The translations under genes were made by a program, and so were the position numbers. A stretch of DNA of 64,000 nucleotides from Rotaria macrura (lineage: Eukaryota > Rotifera > Eurotatoria > Philodinida > Philodinidae). Shown here in pieces: positions 41,580-56,000 of this stretch; within the stretch, counting starts at the first letter, position 1, and each line of letters starts with the position of its first letter. The notes under the pieces were generated by a model. The model worked only from the letters and a program-made list of their open reading frames with translations. It made no database searches and was not told the origin of the DNA. Location of the stretch: NCBI GenBank assembly GCA_900239685.1, contig OENT01000021.1:1-64000 (forward strand), in the 5' to 3' direction.

Positions 41580-42475
41580 ATGACCTCTAACAAGTCTAAT
41601 AGACAAGGGGGCGCACAAAATCAACAGGGTCAAGAAGAGTTGGAAAAAGGTTTCAGAACGATTTCAACGCTTATTCAAGATTATGACAAAATGCCCATCG
41701 TAACCCTCGAAGAAGCTGTCCAACCACTAGTTTCATTTGTGGTCAATGTCAAGCAAAAGGCCAACGAGGCAAAGAACAGATGCCAAAGACTGACATCTGA
41801 TATTCTTTCACTAGACCAAGCAGCTTCAATAATGCTTTATTCAATGGAATGGCAACCACAAGACAAATGTCTTCACGTAGTTTTAGATTCTACTCTTCGA
41901 ACTCTAAATCTAGACGTATTTGCTCCATGGTTACATTATTTGAAGTTACTTGTTACTGGATTGAATCGGCTACCATTAGTAACGCAGCCCATCTATTACG
42001 AAATAAAAGGTGGTTCTAAAAAAATGCTTGAGCAAGGACAAATCATTCCTTGGAGAGGATTCGGTCTATGTATGACCCGAGAGAACTTTATTAATGATGA
42101 GGGACTTCCACAATCTAGAGGACCACGTTATTTTTTTAAGATTGAAAGTACATGTGGAAAAGATATAAGTCGATATACAGATTCGAAAAACAAGTATACA
42201 ATTCTTTTTCCACATGGGCAAATATTCAAAGTTATTTCAAATTCTAAACGGTCCAAGGATCTTTGGATAATTGAACTTCAAGAAATCAAACGAACAAACA
42301 CCTCTACTCAGCCGTTGCAAAGTGTACGTAACTTGATACTTTTCATTATATGATCGTTGATATGCACATCGAATGATATTTTGATTTCAATTTCAAGGAT
42401 GCTCAGAACGTTCGTCATTCTGATTGGGATCAGCCTCAGTCGACCGTCACATCACCGGAAAGGTATCGCTGTTGA
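41580..42475 (+). CDS. ADP-ribosyltransferase-fold protein (273 aa), possibly inactive
   Basis: Exon 1 (41580-42323) and exon 2 (42398-42475) join through a 74-bp intron (GTACGT ... TTTCAAG), giving 273 residues. The order of motifs follows arginine-type mono-ADP-ribosyltransferases (ART family) common in rotifers: helical start with MPIVTLEEAVQPL (38-50), DQAASIMLYSMEW (79-91), LRTLN (106-110), PWLHYLKLLVTGLNRLP (116-132), WRGFGLCM (158-165), YFFKIES (184-190), GKDISRY, TILFPHGQIFKV (207-218), WIIELQEI (229-236). Active members transfer ADP-ribose from NAD+ to arginine using an R-S-ExE set. Here those positions do not carry recognisable catalytic residues, so a pseudoenzyme is likely. No signal peptide is seen, suggesting the cytosol. 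A possible further donor near 42463 leaves the 3' end a little uncertain. The next gene downstream on the same strand is the MavL-like gene. Confidence 0.7.
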
Positions 42476-43837
42476 TTTCAATCTTATCACAGAATTGTGC
42501 TTTCAGTGTACATTAAAGGTTGAAACATTCAATGTTAAGCTCCTTAAAAATTCTTTATTTAAGAAGCGTTTAAGTGCGGTTTGTGTTGACAGTAAACATA
42601 ATCTAATGATGTACACGATTTTTCCCGTCATAATTTTATAGTCAGAACAGGTATCTTTGTTGCAAAGAAAGATTGTACGAAAGAACTATTTTCTTAAAAA
42701 ACTGGAACATAAATTTGGCATTCACTTTGAAATTCCCAGTATTAGGCTACTATCCCTAGTGTTTACCGGGAATTCGGATATCCCGATTCTTGTTATCACT
42801 GAGTTGTATCACTTCCATTTGTACCGCAGGTAGCTTGCCCTATGCAGAGACCTGAATATACAATTTATAATAATAACAAGAAGCTTCGCTTCTTAATGAA
42901 AATGAGAAGAGAAACATTTGAAAATAACGCAATTTTCTAAAATAGTAGCACACAATACTACCAAATTTAAATGGATTCAATTCATTGTCATTCTCGAATA
43001 TCACATCGTTTCTTACAGAAATTATTTACAAAGATGTGCAAACATTAAAAAATACACCTTAAACATTAGCTGATTATCCTGAAGCATGTTCGTTCATCAG
43101 AAGTCAAAAATTATTCTGACGATACAAGCGAAACTTTTAAGAGTCTAGACATTCATTCACCGATAAAACAATCCTCAAGTTTTGCCGAAATTTTTGATTA
43201 GATTCCAGTCAATTACTGCTCATGCCGTTTTCATGCTTCGGTAAAACTTTTCGTTCAAGATTAAAATCAAACTTCCATCAAGAGAAACGATTGACCCTCA
43301 ATTAATAGTTGTAGTTATCAAATTATTTATAGACTCCTATTACCTGTGCAGAATTGCATTGATCTTCCTGAAATTCTCTATGAATTTCGAGTTTAACATA
43401 TAAAGGATGATTGAAGGACAGATATACGAAAAAACTCCATTATAGAATAAAACTAAGCCACAAGAATATTTTATAATTAGTATGATAGAACGAAACTGAT
43501 TGTTAGAATATAAACTAAATTAGTTTCTATTGTGACTCATTATTGAATCCCTGTCTGATCTAATTAACGTAAGATTCATCTCCGTAGTGTTGATGCTTGT
43601 CGACGTCAAAAAGATTCCTTGGCTTGGTAAAAATTTTGATACAGCATGAGATTGGCAGAACCCATGGATTTCATCTCACCGATCATTCTGATCCCCAGAT
43701 AGAAACTTTTGATTTTTTCCCCCATATACAGATCCCATTAATTCGCATTCTTACGTTAGTTGACATTTGCAACCAAATTCACAACAACATAGTTTGATTT
43801 TCAAAATTAGCGCTTACTTTCCCTTTAAGTAAAATAG
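42476..43837. other. Gap between ART-fold and MavL-like genes
   Basis: About 1.4 kb without a supported exon. Any upstream leader exon of the MavL-like gene would have to lie here; a 66-codon plus-strand frame at 43597-43797 has no recognisable feature. A phase-compatible join between the ART-fold gene and the next gene was looked for and not found, so they are treated as separate genes. Confidence 0.45.
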
Positions 43838-43902
43838 GTGATCGTGAAACAAATGCAAAAGGAAACACAGAATATGGCGCATCATCAATCAGCTCCACGG
43901 CT

Positions 43903-45234
43903 ATGGTCAGTGAATCAAACCCACAAAGTCATATGCCAACAGACGTGCTACGAACACATCGTTTGTATCCTACAGAAATATTTGCCTTGACTTATTATAG
44001 CAATCCTAATATTCAACATTTATTCAAACATTTGGTATCTCTTAAACCAATGAATAAACAAGGATCTATGAGTGGAGATTGTGATTTTGAAACCACTCAA
44101 ATGGAAACGTTCCTTTCACAAGCATTCGGTTTTCAGAATATTCCTGGACAATATATTGTTCAAGGAGTTCGATCATTTCAATTGAAAATACCTTTGCAAT
44201 CAATAAAACCGAGTACGACAATTAAGTTTCCATATTTGAAGTCTTCAGGGTCATTTGCCATGACTATGCAAGAAATATATGAATGGCAAGAGTCATATAA
44301 AGTGTATGCTGACAAAAATATGAGCGGAATGACCAAAGACTTTCTGTATAAAGCGTTACAAGGGAAGAGTGAATGTGGAGAAGAAGCATTTCGTATGAAA
44401 TTCGTTGTTCGCATTTCGAAATGCCCTATCTTGATGGAATTCGATGCTCGCATCATTGATCGTGTTCTGGGCGAAGAATGGCCACATAAGATAAAACTGG
44501 TTTCAGTGACTGGCATTGATTTTGCTGGTCGAATACACGATGTGGATGATATTCAGATTTATGTAAAGAATTGGAGAGATGTTTATGAAATCGACTCAAG
44601 AACAAATTTACCACGAGTTTACCATGGAAGAGATTTTCGTCGTAGAGACAATGGCCCACTAGCAGCACTAGACGAAGAACGTCTTACAAAACATTTGATA
44701 GGAATGGCAAGACTTCGACTTCGAGCATGTGATGCAGAAGGAGTACAGGTTGTCGTTGAAACAGGTATTGGACTTGGTGTATTTGCTGGCAGAGCTATCG
44801 GAATTGATGAAACAGTGCGTGCGCGTTCAGCTTATGCGGTTCGCAAAGTACTGAAAGAAGATGGACCTGGGTATACAAGTATACTGGCCGTGGTGTTTGC
44901 GCTACCTATTTTCGATTTAGTCCCTCAACGCGGTAAACGACAAGATACTTATCAAGCTTTTGTAGACGAATTTCGTAGTAGCAAATATGAAGGTCCTATT
45001 CCTGTATTGTTTGCTGATCAAGATATGCATCGATTGACTGTAGCAATAGCTCGCATGGGTTTTGTCGTATCTGAATTGAATCCAGCTGATTCGCATGGTG
45101 TATTCGGTGAATATTGGCAAAATCGAGGGCCGGCTGTGGAAGAGAAGCTAGCTTTAACCACAGTGGGCCTACTGGTACAACATCATTTGATTAATCCATA
45201 TGTATTAGATAAAAACCACTATTATCTTATTTAG
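43903..45234 (+). CDS. DUF4804/MavL-like protein, putative arginine-ADP-ribose hydrolase
   Basis: One long open exon of 443 residues. Its blocks match what I recall of the DUF4804 family (MavL-like): YPTEIFALTYYSNPNIQHLF, then GSMSGDCDFETTQMETFLSQ, QYIVQGVRSFQL, FAMTMQEIYEWQ, GKSECGEEAFRMKF, RVLGEEWPHKIKLVSVTG, VYHGRDFRRRDNGPLAALDE, VVVETGIGLGVFAG (glycine-rich, macrodomain-like loop) and LNPADSHGVFGEYWQNRGPA. Legionella MavL and its eukaryotic relatives are reported to be arginine-specific macrodomain ADP-ribosyl hydrolases; activity here is inferred. The frame is open upstream to 43798, and AAAATAG|GTG at 43837 may be an acceptor, so the true start could lie in an earlier exon or follow a trans-spliced leader. 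There is no signal peptide. AATAAA signals lie at 45368-45377. A decayed copy lies 12 kb upstream, and an ART-fold gene lies next to it. Confidence 0.8.
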   Translation: MVSESNPQSHMPTDVLRTHRLYPTEIFALTYYSNPNIQHLFKHLVSLKPMNKQGSMSGDCDFETTQMETFLSQAFGFQNIPGQYIVQGVRSFQLKIPLQSIKPSTTIKFPYLKSSGSFAMTMQEIYEWQESYKVYADKNMSGMTKDFLYKALQGKSECGEEAFRMKFVVRISKCPILMEFDARIIDRVLGEEWPHKIKLVSVTGIDFAGRIHDVDDIQIYVKNWRDVYEIDSRTNLPRVYHGRDFRRRDNGPLAALDEERLTKHLIGMARLRLRACDAEGVQVVVETGIGLGVFAGRAIGIDETVRARSAYAVRKVLKEDGPGYTSILAVVFALPIFDLVPQRGKRQDTYQAFVDEFRSSKYEGPIPVLFADQDMHRLTVAIARMGFVVSELNPADSHGVFGEYWQNRGPAVEEKLALTTVGLLVQHHLINPYVLDKNHYYLI

Positions 45235-46508
45235 TCTGAAGACATCGAGAATGTTTGTAAATTTCAACGTTACTAATCCTAATGATAACAGAAGCGAAAA
45301 CTTCTGTCGTTATGAAATATTGCTTCGTAGGCAACAGAAGCGTCTATCTCGTCTTTACTTTTAACGAAATAAATAAAATCTATTCCTTTCAACAGATAAT
45401 AATATATCACTATGTCAAAACATTGTACTGAAACAAGAAATCAACAAAAGGCAGTTAATTAACTTTGTTGATTCTTTATCTGTTTGAATAAAGCTAATTA
45501 CTTTATACAGATGATTTCATCATATTTTTTACTCTGGCCGATCCTTGATATTGAAAATGGAGTGCCATAATGTAGATCTAAGCTAAACCTTATTCTTATC
45601 GTATATCTACTGAAGTAATTCATTCTAATACTTTTAGTTTTTATGCATTAAACCCACATCATCCTTTACTGATCTATTGTCCTGATTCGATATTGACCCT
45701 TGCTTAATGCTTAGGTGCTTTGTACTTGATTGACGTCTTACGATTCTGATACTGCGAATATGTCGATGTGAGATGATATTACTGATATAGAAAATTTTAT
45801 CGATACTCTAGATAGTATAATTGATTGTATCTTATACGGAATCTTTGATATTAATTTTCTTATTCGACTTAGCGATACGAACGTAACGTATCGAAATCGA
45901 AAATAAATGAATTAAAAAGAAATATTCAGATGTCTACAATGATCCTATTTTAATAGTGCTGATATATACATGGGTTTAATATATTTTCAAGCATTCTGTT
46001 TTATAGTTGTTCCTTAACTAACTCATTCGTGGATTTTAAATAACGTCGAATTCTTATGTGAAATTTAATCTATACTCAAGTTTAACCAATATCTAAACAG
46101 AACATAGATCCATCACAGATAACTCATCGATGAATGATGAATTGTTCCTGACGATTGTTAATTTATTCATCTGATCGATCAATTTTCATAAACGATGCGA
46201 TATAAGTAAGAGAAACAAAATAAATGCATGTGTTACAGCAGAAGTAAGTGTTCATCGAATCAATTCTCATTGTGATTCATCGTACATTAATTTAGTCCAT
46301 AGCAAACTTCTTTGGTCTTTTATCATAAAAATTAAGTTCGTATAGAAGAAAAAAAAACGAACGAACTGAATGCAAACTATGGGAACACATGAACTCATTA
46401 TGGGTTTTCCTCGAAATTCATATGTATATACATATATAAATGTAAAAGAAGCGTTCGAGCAAAAATATAAACAGATTTTAGCGCTCAACAGATAATAAAA
46501 TAAAACGA
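45235..46508. other. Intergenic between converging genes
   Basis: The 3' ends of the MavL-like gene and OPA1 face each other here. A stem-loop (AACAGAAG-CGAAAA-CTTCTGT) at about 45288-45310 and poly(A) signals at 45368-45377 belong to the MavL-like 3' region. Nothing else is supported. Confidence 0.5.
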
Positions 46509-49500
46509 TTATTTTTCTATATTTAAAGCTTCAATAAATTCTTCTAGTTTTTCTTGAACTTGCCGAACGCGTTCTAAAATAGACAAGAATTTCTTTACTT
46601 TCTCTTTTTATTTTAGCAAGGCCATACTCACTCAATTCTTCTGCTAAATCAACTCGTTTTCCTTTGAGAACATTAGCTTTCAACGTTTCATCGCCACTAA
46701 AATCATCTAATATATCTTTGACTTCTCGCTCAAGTCGACGAGCTAAAATCAAGATGATTAATTTTTATTTAAAAATAAAAAATAAGTCAAGATGACGAAC
46801 TTTCAATATTTGATATTTGCTGTCGAATTGCGTTACTTGTTATTTCGATCATACGTTTCAAACGCCAAAACAGCACAACTTCATGACAATCGAGCTGTGA
46901 TAGAAAAGAAAATAAGTACAAAAGAATCTCATCAATAGTTTATTATGTTCGATTGACGTACACCTTGATCAGAAAAACCTTTTTGATAATAGTAAAAGAA
47001 TCGACGACAATCAACACAGGTCGCTAAATTTTGTTTAAGAAAATGAATTTTGTATACACGTTGCCATGTTTCGTTGATCTAGAAGTACTAGACATATAAA
47101 TCATAAGAATAGACATCTTAACAATACATACGAAGTCATTGGATACGTCAATCTTTTGTGCTTGAAGATTCTTTTTTACGGTAGTCAATTCATCTTGATC
47201 AAGAATAGAACGAAGCTACAAACAAACAAAAATCGATTAGATTTTAATTTCATGTCTAACAAAATGTGAAAGAAAATCTTGGAATCTATTGATTTTTTTA
47301 AATATTTTCTTTTCTGAATTCTATCGTTGTTCAAGAACAAACTGATTCAGTTGAAATTTTCAAGGAATATGTATACACACCAAGAAAATTAATGGTAAGA
47401 ACTTCAACTTAAAATATTGAGTTATTCAAGATTTATCTTTATAAAAAAACAGAATAAAGTTGGTGTGCCTACATCCCAAAGAGCTACACCAAAACAAATG
47501 ATTCATAGCTCTCAATTAGCGTCCTAGTGTTCTTTGTTATGGTTTTTTCGAAAAATAGAATCATTAGATACACGATCCATTGAACTGTGAAATAAAAACT
47601 CTGGCTCGATTTAAGAGTGGAACAACATTTTTTCTTCAAAACATAAGAACTTTCGCAACTTTCTAGCATGTAAAACGATCAAAGGATCTGTCTTGACAGA
47701 TATTTTAGTCAGAATTTTCATTACTACTTTAGTTTTGATTCTAATATAGTTAAATGGAGACTACCTTATCATTAAAAAAAAGTCAAAATCAATTTTTTTA
47801 ATGGAAAACCGTGATTGTTGACAGCAATGGTGGATCTCAAGAGTAGTTCAAGTTACGAATCGAATAATTCTAACTAGATCAAGCTGATCAATCGATTGAT
47901 AACTGTTATTGATTATGTATTTTCCATGTCAAATTTCAAAAGAATCAAATATCCGTGTTCATACCACTTGATTAACCTTCGTTGTCTGATTTAATTGTTG
48001 TCTACTCATTAATACTTTGTCTAATTCTTTGACACATTGCTGTCGAAATTTTTCTTCCATTGTCGATTTTTGCAATCCAATATATTTTTTCCACGAACTT
48101 TGATTCGTATTTGCTAACAGTTCTGATTCTTCTTGTTGTAATTCTTTACTTATAACACTCTCCATAAATTTGTCAGCTGATTCCCATTGTTGTTTATCGG
48201 GTACATTACGATCTTGTAATGCTTGCGTTTGAATAACTCTCTATTTAGAATGATTGAAAAAGAAAAGAATTGAATTTTCAACTAGAATATATCTTAAATA
48301 AAGCATACGAGTGAATCAAGTGCTTTAACATCCCATTGATGTCTCGAACGACATGCCTGAACAACTTGCATTTTTAAATCATCGGTTATTGGATCATATG
48401 AACGATTTTTTTGTCCACGTTCAATCAATGCTTGAAATTCATCAAGTAAAACAAGATGACCAATACGAACACACTGACGTGGTAGTTCTTTTTCAGCCCA
48501 TTGTTGTAATTTAACATCAACAGTCGTGTTGAAACCACTAGAAAACAAAGATCGTCTGCATTCAGATGAATTACTTTTTTTTCTGAGTGAAACATCATTC
48601 GGAAGGAATATTAAAGTACAAGAATAGAAATTTGGAGATTCGCATGCTAATTAAAGATCATTTTAGATGCTGAGTAGGAACCTATGGAGAACCATGATAT
48701 GTGCGAACCAGCGATCGTGACAGACGTTAGGAAAGGATCATAGTAGACTGCATGCAAGGTTTATACGGGGACCATCAAAATTGTTGGAAACATGTTGTTG
48801 ATAGTCGATTAAATGTCACATATCAATAAACGTCGTTTCATTACTCTTGTCTTATTGAATCTCGAGAAAATTATTGATAAGCATGATGAAGAAATCTATT
48901 TTCAGAATAGATAGAATAGAACTAAATTAAGTCTCTCTGATGATATGCGAAAAACCGATCTATCGTGTTTTACATTTTAATATACGTAGAATAGGTTATC
49001 TTCAAAAGAAAAAATTTACCCAACAGATCCTGATTGAGAAGCAGTAAGAAACACATCATTAAAAATAAAATTAGACATGGCTGACCAGAGATGTTTCGAT
49101 AGGCTTTCTTCCCTAAAACAAAGATATTTATCGTATATTCATTGCAACAAAATTCAACAATGTACGATTACCATTGACGACTAGCTATTTGACTAAGATT
49201 AACAACTTCATCAAGTATTTCACCACGAGCTCTTTCAAATAATTCATCCTAATCGAACATAATACAAAAAAGAATTTCTTTTTTCATATTCTACTCCTAT
49301 TGTAAATAAACTTCATAATAAACAAACCCGATCTTGTTCACGTATTTTAGGAAAACTATTTTTCCATTCAGTTTCTAAATTAAATCTCGTTGCTTTAAAT
49401 GTATCAGCTTGTTGTTCAACACTTTCTTTAACCATTTTCCAAAAACAATCACTAACTGCAAAACTTAAATTACGTGTTGTTGTTTGTGTGGCTTTAAATA

Positions 49501-52500
49501 CTCCATCCCTTAAAATAAACAAATATTTCTACTTTAACATAAACAAAAATAACAAAGAAAATTTTGATACCGAAATAGTTTTGAATTTCGAAAAAATTCT
49601 TCTTCATATTTTTGAATGGATTCTATTGGATCATCAGCATTTCCTAAAACAATAATTAATCTAATCTACTGATCATCATGTTATGCAGGATTTCAAGCAA
49701 CGTTTTGACACATTTCAATTATCATCAAGTCGAAATGATAGAAAATATTTCCTAAAATTCTAACCTTTGCCAGTGACAACAGCAAAATAGCCTAAAGCTT
49801 TCATTGGAAATAATTTGCCGTCGAGAATTTTTCTTATCTAAATTAATTCAGAAAGCACGTATTAACACATCTGTATTTGATTTTAATTCATAGTTTTACT
49901 TACACGATCACTATCATGAAGATTAGTTTCAGCTAAATCAACTTTGGTTAGAACGAAAATAGTTCGTTTACCATAAGGATCCATTTTCGAAACAATGTCT
50001 GTTACATTACTACGTTCGGCATCGACACTTCCATCTGAACGAATCACATCGTTTCATACTATTCAAATTGATGACAAACAATTTACCTTGAATACAAAGA
50101 ATGATAGCATTCGGATTTGACATATAACTATTCGCTAAGCGTGTGATAGAATTTTTCGTATCTGATGCCATTCCAATGGTTTCAGTCTAAAGCAGTAGAA
50201 ATAGAGTAATATATATAGATTAAAAAGTTGGAAATGATTAGTTTTAGTTATTTACACTTATGATGCCAGGTAAATCAACAAGTACCATACGTTGTAGACC
50301 AGGACCTTTAACGTACAATGAAATAACCTAAATTTTTGGTAATCTGAAATTTTTGTTTTAAAGAATATTTTCAAACAAACATCACTACTGATTGTTTGAC
50401 CTTGCCGAACGGAAGCACGCATTCGAAGTTCAATTTCTTTTCGAAGAGCGGCTAACTAAAAAAAAATACAAAACGTTTACAAATCCTTTATTCGAGTTAG
50501 TTCGAATCTTAAACATACATCAGTTTCTTTTGTTAGATCATATTCTTTACGACTATCTTTAAATTTAGCAACATGATAAGGACCTTCACTTAAAGTGACT
50601 TTTACTGGACTACGTGTCATCATTTCACCAGCACCTCTAAAAACACATAGAATTCGTGTGGATGATACAAAAACTTGATAGATGAACGTGAACATACCGA
50701 GGAAATATACGTGCTTGTGTTATCATTTCAAGTACACTAGTTTTACCTGAACTTTGATCACCGATAACGACAACCTAAATAGATACGAATATTCATTAAA
50801 TTTAGATTTCTTTGAAGAACAACAATAACAGAAGTATGAGTGGTATTCGATAGTTCATGAGAAATCAAGTGATATCCTGTGTAAAAATCTTTTCGTGTTG
50901 TCACGTGAGATCTATTGTGTATGTTATTGATTCAAAATATTATATATATTAAAACATCTTCATTGCGATCAACATTGAGAAGATTTCAAAGAAAATGACT
51001 CCGATTCATACTTAGTATTTGATAGAAGATTCAATTTATTCAACAAGTTCTCATGAGACACTACTGAGTAAATCTTGAAGAAAAGTTAACTAATTAGAAT
51101 GACTTCTTCTTGTGACATCGAACCCTATGATAGAACTCAATATCGTGTTTATGTTCTATTTTCGTTGAAATATCATGGTTCTTTTGTGGATTAACAATTT
51201 TGAAAACAGATCATTCTTGCCCACTCTGAAATGATTGGGACTTTCTCACGCTATCGATAAAGCAATGGTTTGAAAATTCATTTATTTATTTTTTTCCTAA
51301 AACGACTATCGTAACAATGGTAAAAATTCAGGTTTAACTCTGATAAGGCTAATTATGGAACTCACAGACAAGAATCATCATTGTCTCTGCATCAAGCAGT
51401 TATTGAAATAAATAATGCATCAGATACTGAAGCCATTTGAATAGAATATTTGAAGAATTACAAGTATGTGTTCTTGTTACGCGGGGGAGTGTTTTATGTG
51501 GAGATACCATTGAAGAAAACTACAGTCAATATGCAGACTGCAACTGATTGACATAGGCTATCACTGTCAAAGTAGACTTTGAAAAACTAGAGCCGACGGC
51601 AATACTAATTTTTAATAGATTTATTGTTCATGATGATAATTCATCTTTTACTGTTCTATGAATTATACAGTGTCTCGGCATATTGTTGATTACCATCGGT
51701 AGATCATTTTTCATAGAAGAACCTATAAGCATAATAATATCTTCTTTTCAAATTTCAAACCATTTGCATACTTCAAAGTGATCGATGACTTTTCGGATAT
51801 CTCGAATATACACAACGATAGAGTCGGATAGAAAAGAGTCAGCTCATATTCAGTGTAAACTCATTGTTTCTCTGCGCATTTTTTTTTCAACTAAGGAATA
51901 GCGCCATGAAGTATGTACTTGAGTTTATGACTCCTAAATGTTCGTATTAAGGTTAATATATATAGCGCCGTGTGCGAATGATTAGAACTTTGAAAATGTT
52001 TCTTTATAAACAAGACAACACTTACTCTAGGTAGATGGTCTTGAATATTATAATTAGTATCATATTCACTTAATTCGTCTAATACTTCACTGTACATATC
52101 GATAAGTGACTTCTTTAAAACAAAAAAAGAAAATTTAAAACAAAAAACTGCATTGATCTTTTTGAATTACATGTAACAAACCTTAATTTTTCGTTGTTTT
52201 TTCGCACTTGTACTTCGATCTTGTTTTAATAAAAGTTGCTTTTTTAACGATTGCAATTCTTTTTCTAATCGATCGATTTCACGTTGATATTTGATTTGTA
52301 TTGTCATCATTTCTTGTTGAACTTTTTCTTGACGTTCATGAGCTTGATATTGAGAGGTCTAGATTGAGAAGACATGTTCACCATTTCATAGGAGTTTTAC
52401 TAGAAGAAAACGAAAAACTAACTTTGCTTGATTTTTCTCGGTCGTCGTTGGTTGTCTGTGTATTTTCGTAGGACTTCGCCAGTGTAAAAAAATCACCTAA

Positions 52501-53053
52501 CGAAAAAACAATGAATAAACCAAGACTAAAATGAAACAGTAGATCCTATACTTAGTGTTCTACTTTCATAATTATTTGATGAAATCGATGGACCAAGTAC
52601 TAATACTCCTAAAAATTATAAAAATTTCAGTGAAGTTCGATTGAGAGACAATATGCTACTTGGAGATGTCACCGTTAAAAGATAGTCAGTAAATCTTTCG
52701 TGACATTGTCTAATACGATTTCGTAAATTGATCTAGATGAATGAAACATAATAAAATTGATTCACAGGCAATTGTATTCGTTTACACTGTTAGGAATTGA
52801 AATAGAATCTTTTATATTCGAGAAATTTTTTGTTATTGTACCAATATGTGCATCAGCCATGTATTCTTTCATCCATGATAGATCGGGTACTTTATCTTTC
52901 AATTCTTTGTATTTCTAACAGAAATAAAATGTGATTTCAGAAAAAAAACCAAGAATAAGAACTGAAATTTACGTTATGCACCACATAACTTCCACCAACA
53001 GTTGAACTTATGATTAGATAGCGAAGGCGAAGAAGACGAAGTAAAGATGACAT
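46509..53053 (-). CDS. OPA1: OPA1, mitochondrial dynamin-like GTPase (907 aa)
   Basis: Twenty-five exons join in phase with no break: 53053-52973, 52914-52786, 52732-52660, 52608-52552, 52496-52423, 52358-52182, 52112-52026, 50774-50698, 50636-50519, 50455-50381, 50327-50256, 50186-50087, 50034-49904, 49837-49765, 49643-49571, 49508-49328, 49248-49172, 49112-49020, 48537-48309, 48240-47965, 47215-47132, 47078-46962, 46894-46801, 46742-46632, 46573-46509. OPA1 fuses mitochondrial inner membranes and shapes cristae. Visible parts are [16 protein letters not shown] (import/membrane segment), a coiled coil around [32 protein letters not shown], the G1 loop GDQSSGKTS (about 231-239), [19 protein letters not shown] (about 334), TKVD (about 405), stalk and paddle ([15 protein letters not shown]), and a C-terminal GED ending [14 protein letters not shown]. 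Length is close to human OPA1. The start gives a very short presequence, so an upstream exon or trans-spliced leader is possible (TTTTCAG and TTTCTAG acceptors lie within 50 bases). Introns after exons 7, 18 and 20 are long. Confidence 0.95.
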
Positions 53054-56000
53054 TGGTAGTCTGTCAAGAATTAACTAGAAAGTTACGTCTGAAAACAAAA
53101 TAACTTTATTGAACAACGAGGTTTGAATTTGAAAATCTAAGTAAGCATACATACATGTATTTCATTTCATTCGAAAAACTATATAAGTGAATCATTTTTT
53201 TGAGCCAATGCAAATCTTGGCGACCAGAATAAATATAATATATACACACAGATAGAGACTACGAGGAACGCCATCTATTGCTAGTAGTGAGCATCAGTTT
53301 GTCCCTATTAAAATTCTATAGATATGTTTGCATCAATATTCTGCTATATTTGTCATTAACATATCAAAATAAAGCATTAGAATGTAAGATTTGGTGAATG
53401 GATGAGTGCTCTTTTCTAATAGCTACGTATCCTAGAACGTCTAGACAGATATCCACACGAAAACTCACGTATATGTCAATATCTATACCTCACACAACAG
53501 AATAAACACACAGAAAAGAGTTTGGATGGATAATAAGAATATTACTCGGAAGTATCAATGTGAAAGCAAAGAAAAAATTCCACGATTTCGTCTTTGGAGA
53601 TAAACCCATCATCAAAGCAATACAACCATTTATTGCTGTCTTATCAAATACTGAAAGGAATTAAAAGCACGTATTTCAACATTATTTGTTGTTCTTATCT
53701 TTTATATCTTAATGAATAAAATAAAAAACAAATCAATAGGCTATTACACAGAAAGCAAGTCTCTTAAAAGCCCAAGTAACTCTCACGTTTTAAAATTCTT
53801 TCATTCTATTTAACTAGTAGCTGTGGTATATTGCAAAAAATCACTTACTCTACTCTGTCGTCTATACATCTGCCTTACAACATCTAAAATATGTTTAACG
53901 AAACCAGAAAAACTACGTATCAGACTACTACTATTAAAACGCAACAATTCGGTGGAAATCCGTTTCAAGAATTCAATGAACCTTGGAAAGTAGGGTTATG
54001 CGGATGTTGCGACAATATTGGTCAATGTAGCTAGATCATTCTTTTGATTAGTCATTACTATTACTGAAAATGTACTTTTTTTTAGGTTGTTTTGCATATT
54101 TTTGTTTTCCTTGCTTCGTTCTTTCACTTGCGCGCAAAATCGACGAATCTTGCATATCATGTTGTTGCGTTCCAAATGCACTGGGGATGTATCGGATGAA
54201 AGTTCGATCTGCACTACGCATTGAAGTGAGTCAATTTCGTGAACGCATTCAAAACGAATTAATACTTGTTTTCTGTTCACTAGGGTGACGCTTGTAAAGA
54301 TTATTGTGTCGTCTGTTGGTTTCCGCTTTGCGCAGCTGTTCAAATGAGAAATGAACTTAGTCAACGGGGTATTGATTAAATCAATGTAAGGTGCTGGTTT
54401 TGGGCCAGGATTTAACTTGACCGAACAAAAAAATTTGATGTATTACTATACTGTTTACTCATCAATAAAGCTGCTGCTTCTATAATAATATAGTGAATTT
54501 TGTGGCAATGAAATGTTGAATATTTGATTTTCCCTAGATAAGTAAACTAGAAAGCGAAACAGCAATTATGCTAGCAAAATGTTTGTTTTTTGAATCATTT
54601 TACAGTAATACAACTACTGTTGTTAAATGGTTATTTCTTTAGTTTTCTCTATGTATATTTCGCTGTGTGTCTTTCAATTTTCAATGATATTGTAGTTACG
54701 AAGAGTATATCGGCCTGTTCACGTAACGCGCTACTTCACTGTTGTCGTTTTTGAAATTTTTTTCTCGTGATGGACCGATCTCGTCATATCATTAGATGTA
54801 GGTTTTTACGCTGATTACGAATTTAATATTCTTTCTTGGAAAAAATCGCATTTCGACAACCCAAACGGCGTTTTAAACTTTTGAAAAATAGTATTTTTAA
54901 TTTCTCTAGGGAGAAACGTTTTTGAAAAAGTCTGATGATCATACCATTCGATACAGAATTCAAGTGTCTACAAAATAGCGCATTTGTTTTTAGCTTTCAC
55001 TCTCGAAGACAAATTTTACATTGTTGAAGATTTTTTAACTTTTCGTACTAATAATGATGTTCCGCTTCGCTGAAGCTACTTGACTTTTTGAACAGAGGTT
55101 ATATGTAGAGACTAGACCGATCGCTGTAAAAATTACATAGATCTGAGTACGTTAAACGACCTAAAATTGATCGACAAAAACGAGTGTCACAGCGTTACGT
55201 TTTCTTTTCTCGTTTTTTATACAAAATAACGAGAGATAGGTGAATCTTTTTTTCATCATTTAAAAGTTCGTTTCATGCTCTACAAAGTTTGTCCCAGGTC
55301 TAATTTAATTGGAGATCGTCGTTTGCAACGAATTGAAAGTTGATTCAGAGCGTTGTAAATTTAGGGTCCTTCTGTGTCACAGTGTTACGTGACTATAAGC
55401 TAAAGAGTTCAACCAAAAAGTACCAGCTTTATATTGTAAATATAAGTCGTCGGGCTGCGTCCAATGGCATTAGAATGAACTTTCTACCTACCACTGTTCT
55501 CGAGATATTTCAAGAAAACATTGCCAAAATGTCACAGTGTTACGCTTGGGGAAGCCGATATCCATCTTATCGTTAAGAAGAATTTTAATTCATAAAAGAT
55601 GTGAATAACGCGCAAGACTTTCATGTTTCTGCAACGTAAACTGGAGAATTCATATTATCGATCCTTCTAATCGAGAAAAGAAATCTAGAGTTTGAGAAGT
55701 AAGTTCTTTACTCTAACTTTCATATTTTCTATTTTACGAATGGATTTTTCTTCACATGTTGCTGATGTAATGAAATCCAGTCAAACATTGAGTCATTCAC
55801 ATTTATGCAATGTAAAATAGAATATTGAATAGTATTTCCTAGAAAAGGCTTTATTATTCTCATCAAGCATTTTTATGAGGCCTGCTTATCTCATAACCAT
55901 TGCTAGTATGAGTTTATCAGTCTTTTCTTTTTGAATATGCACGTTTATTACGTGTAGTGACGCTTATAATTATCAGTCTGATTGACTGATGTTTTTAGAA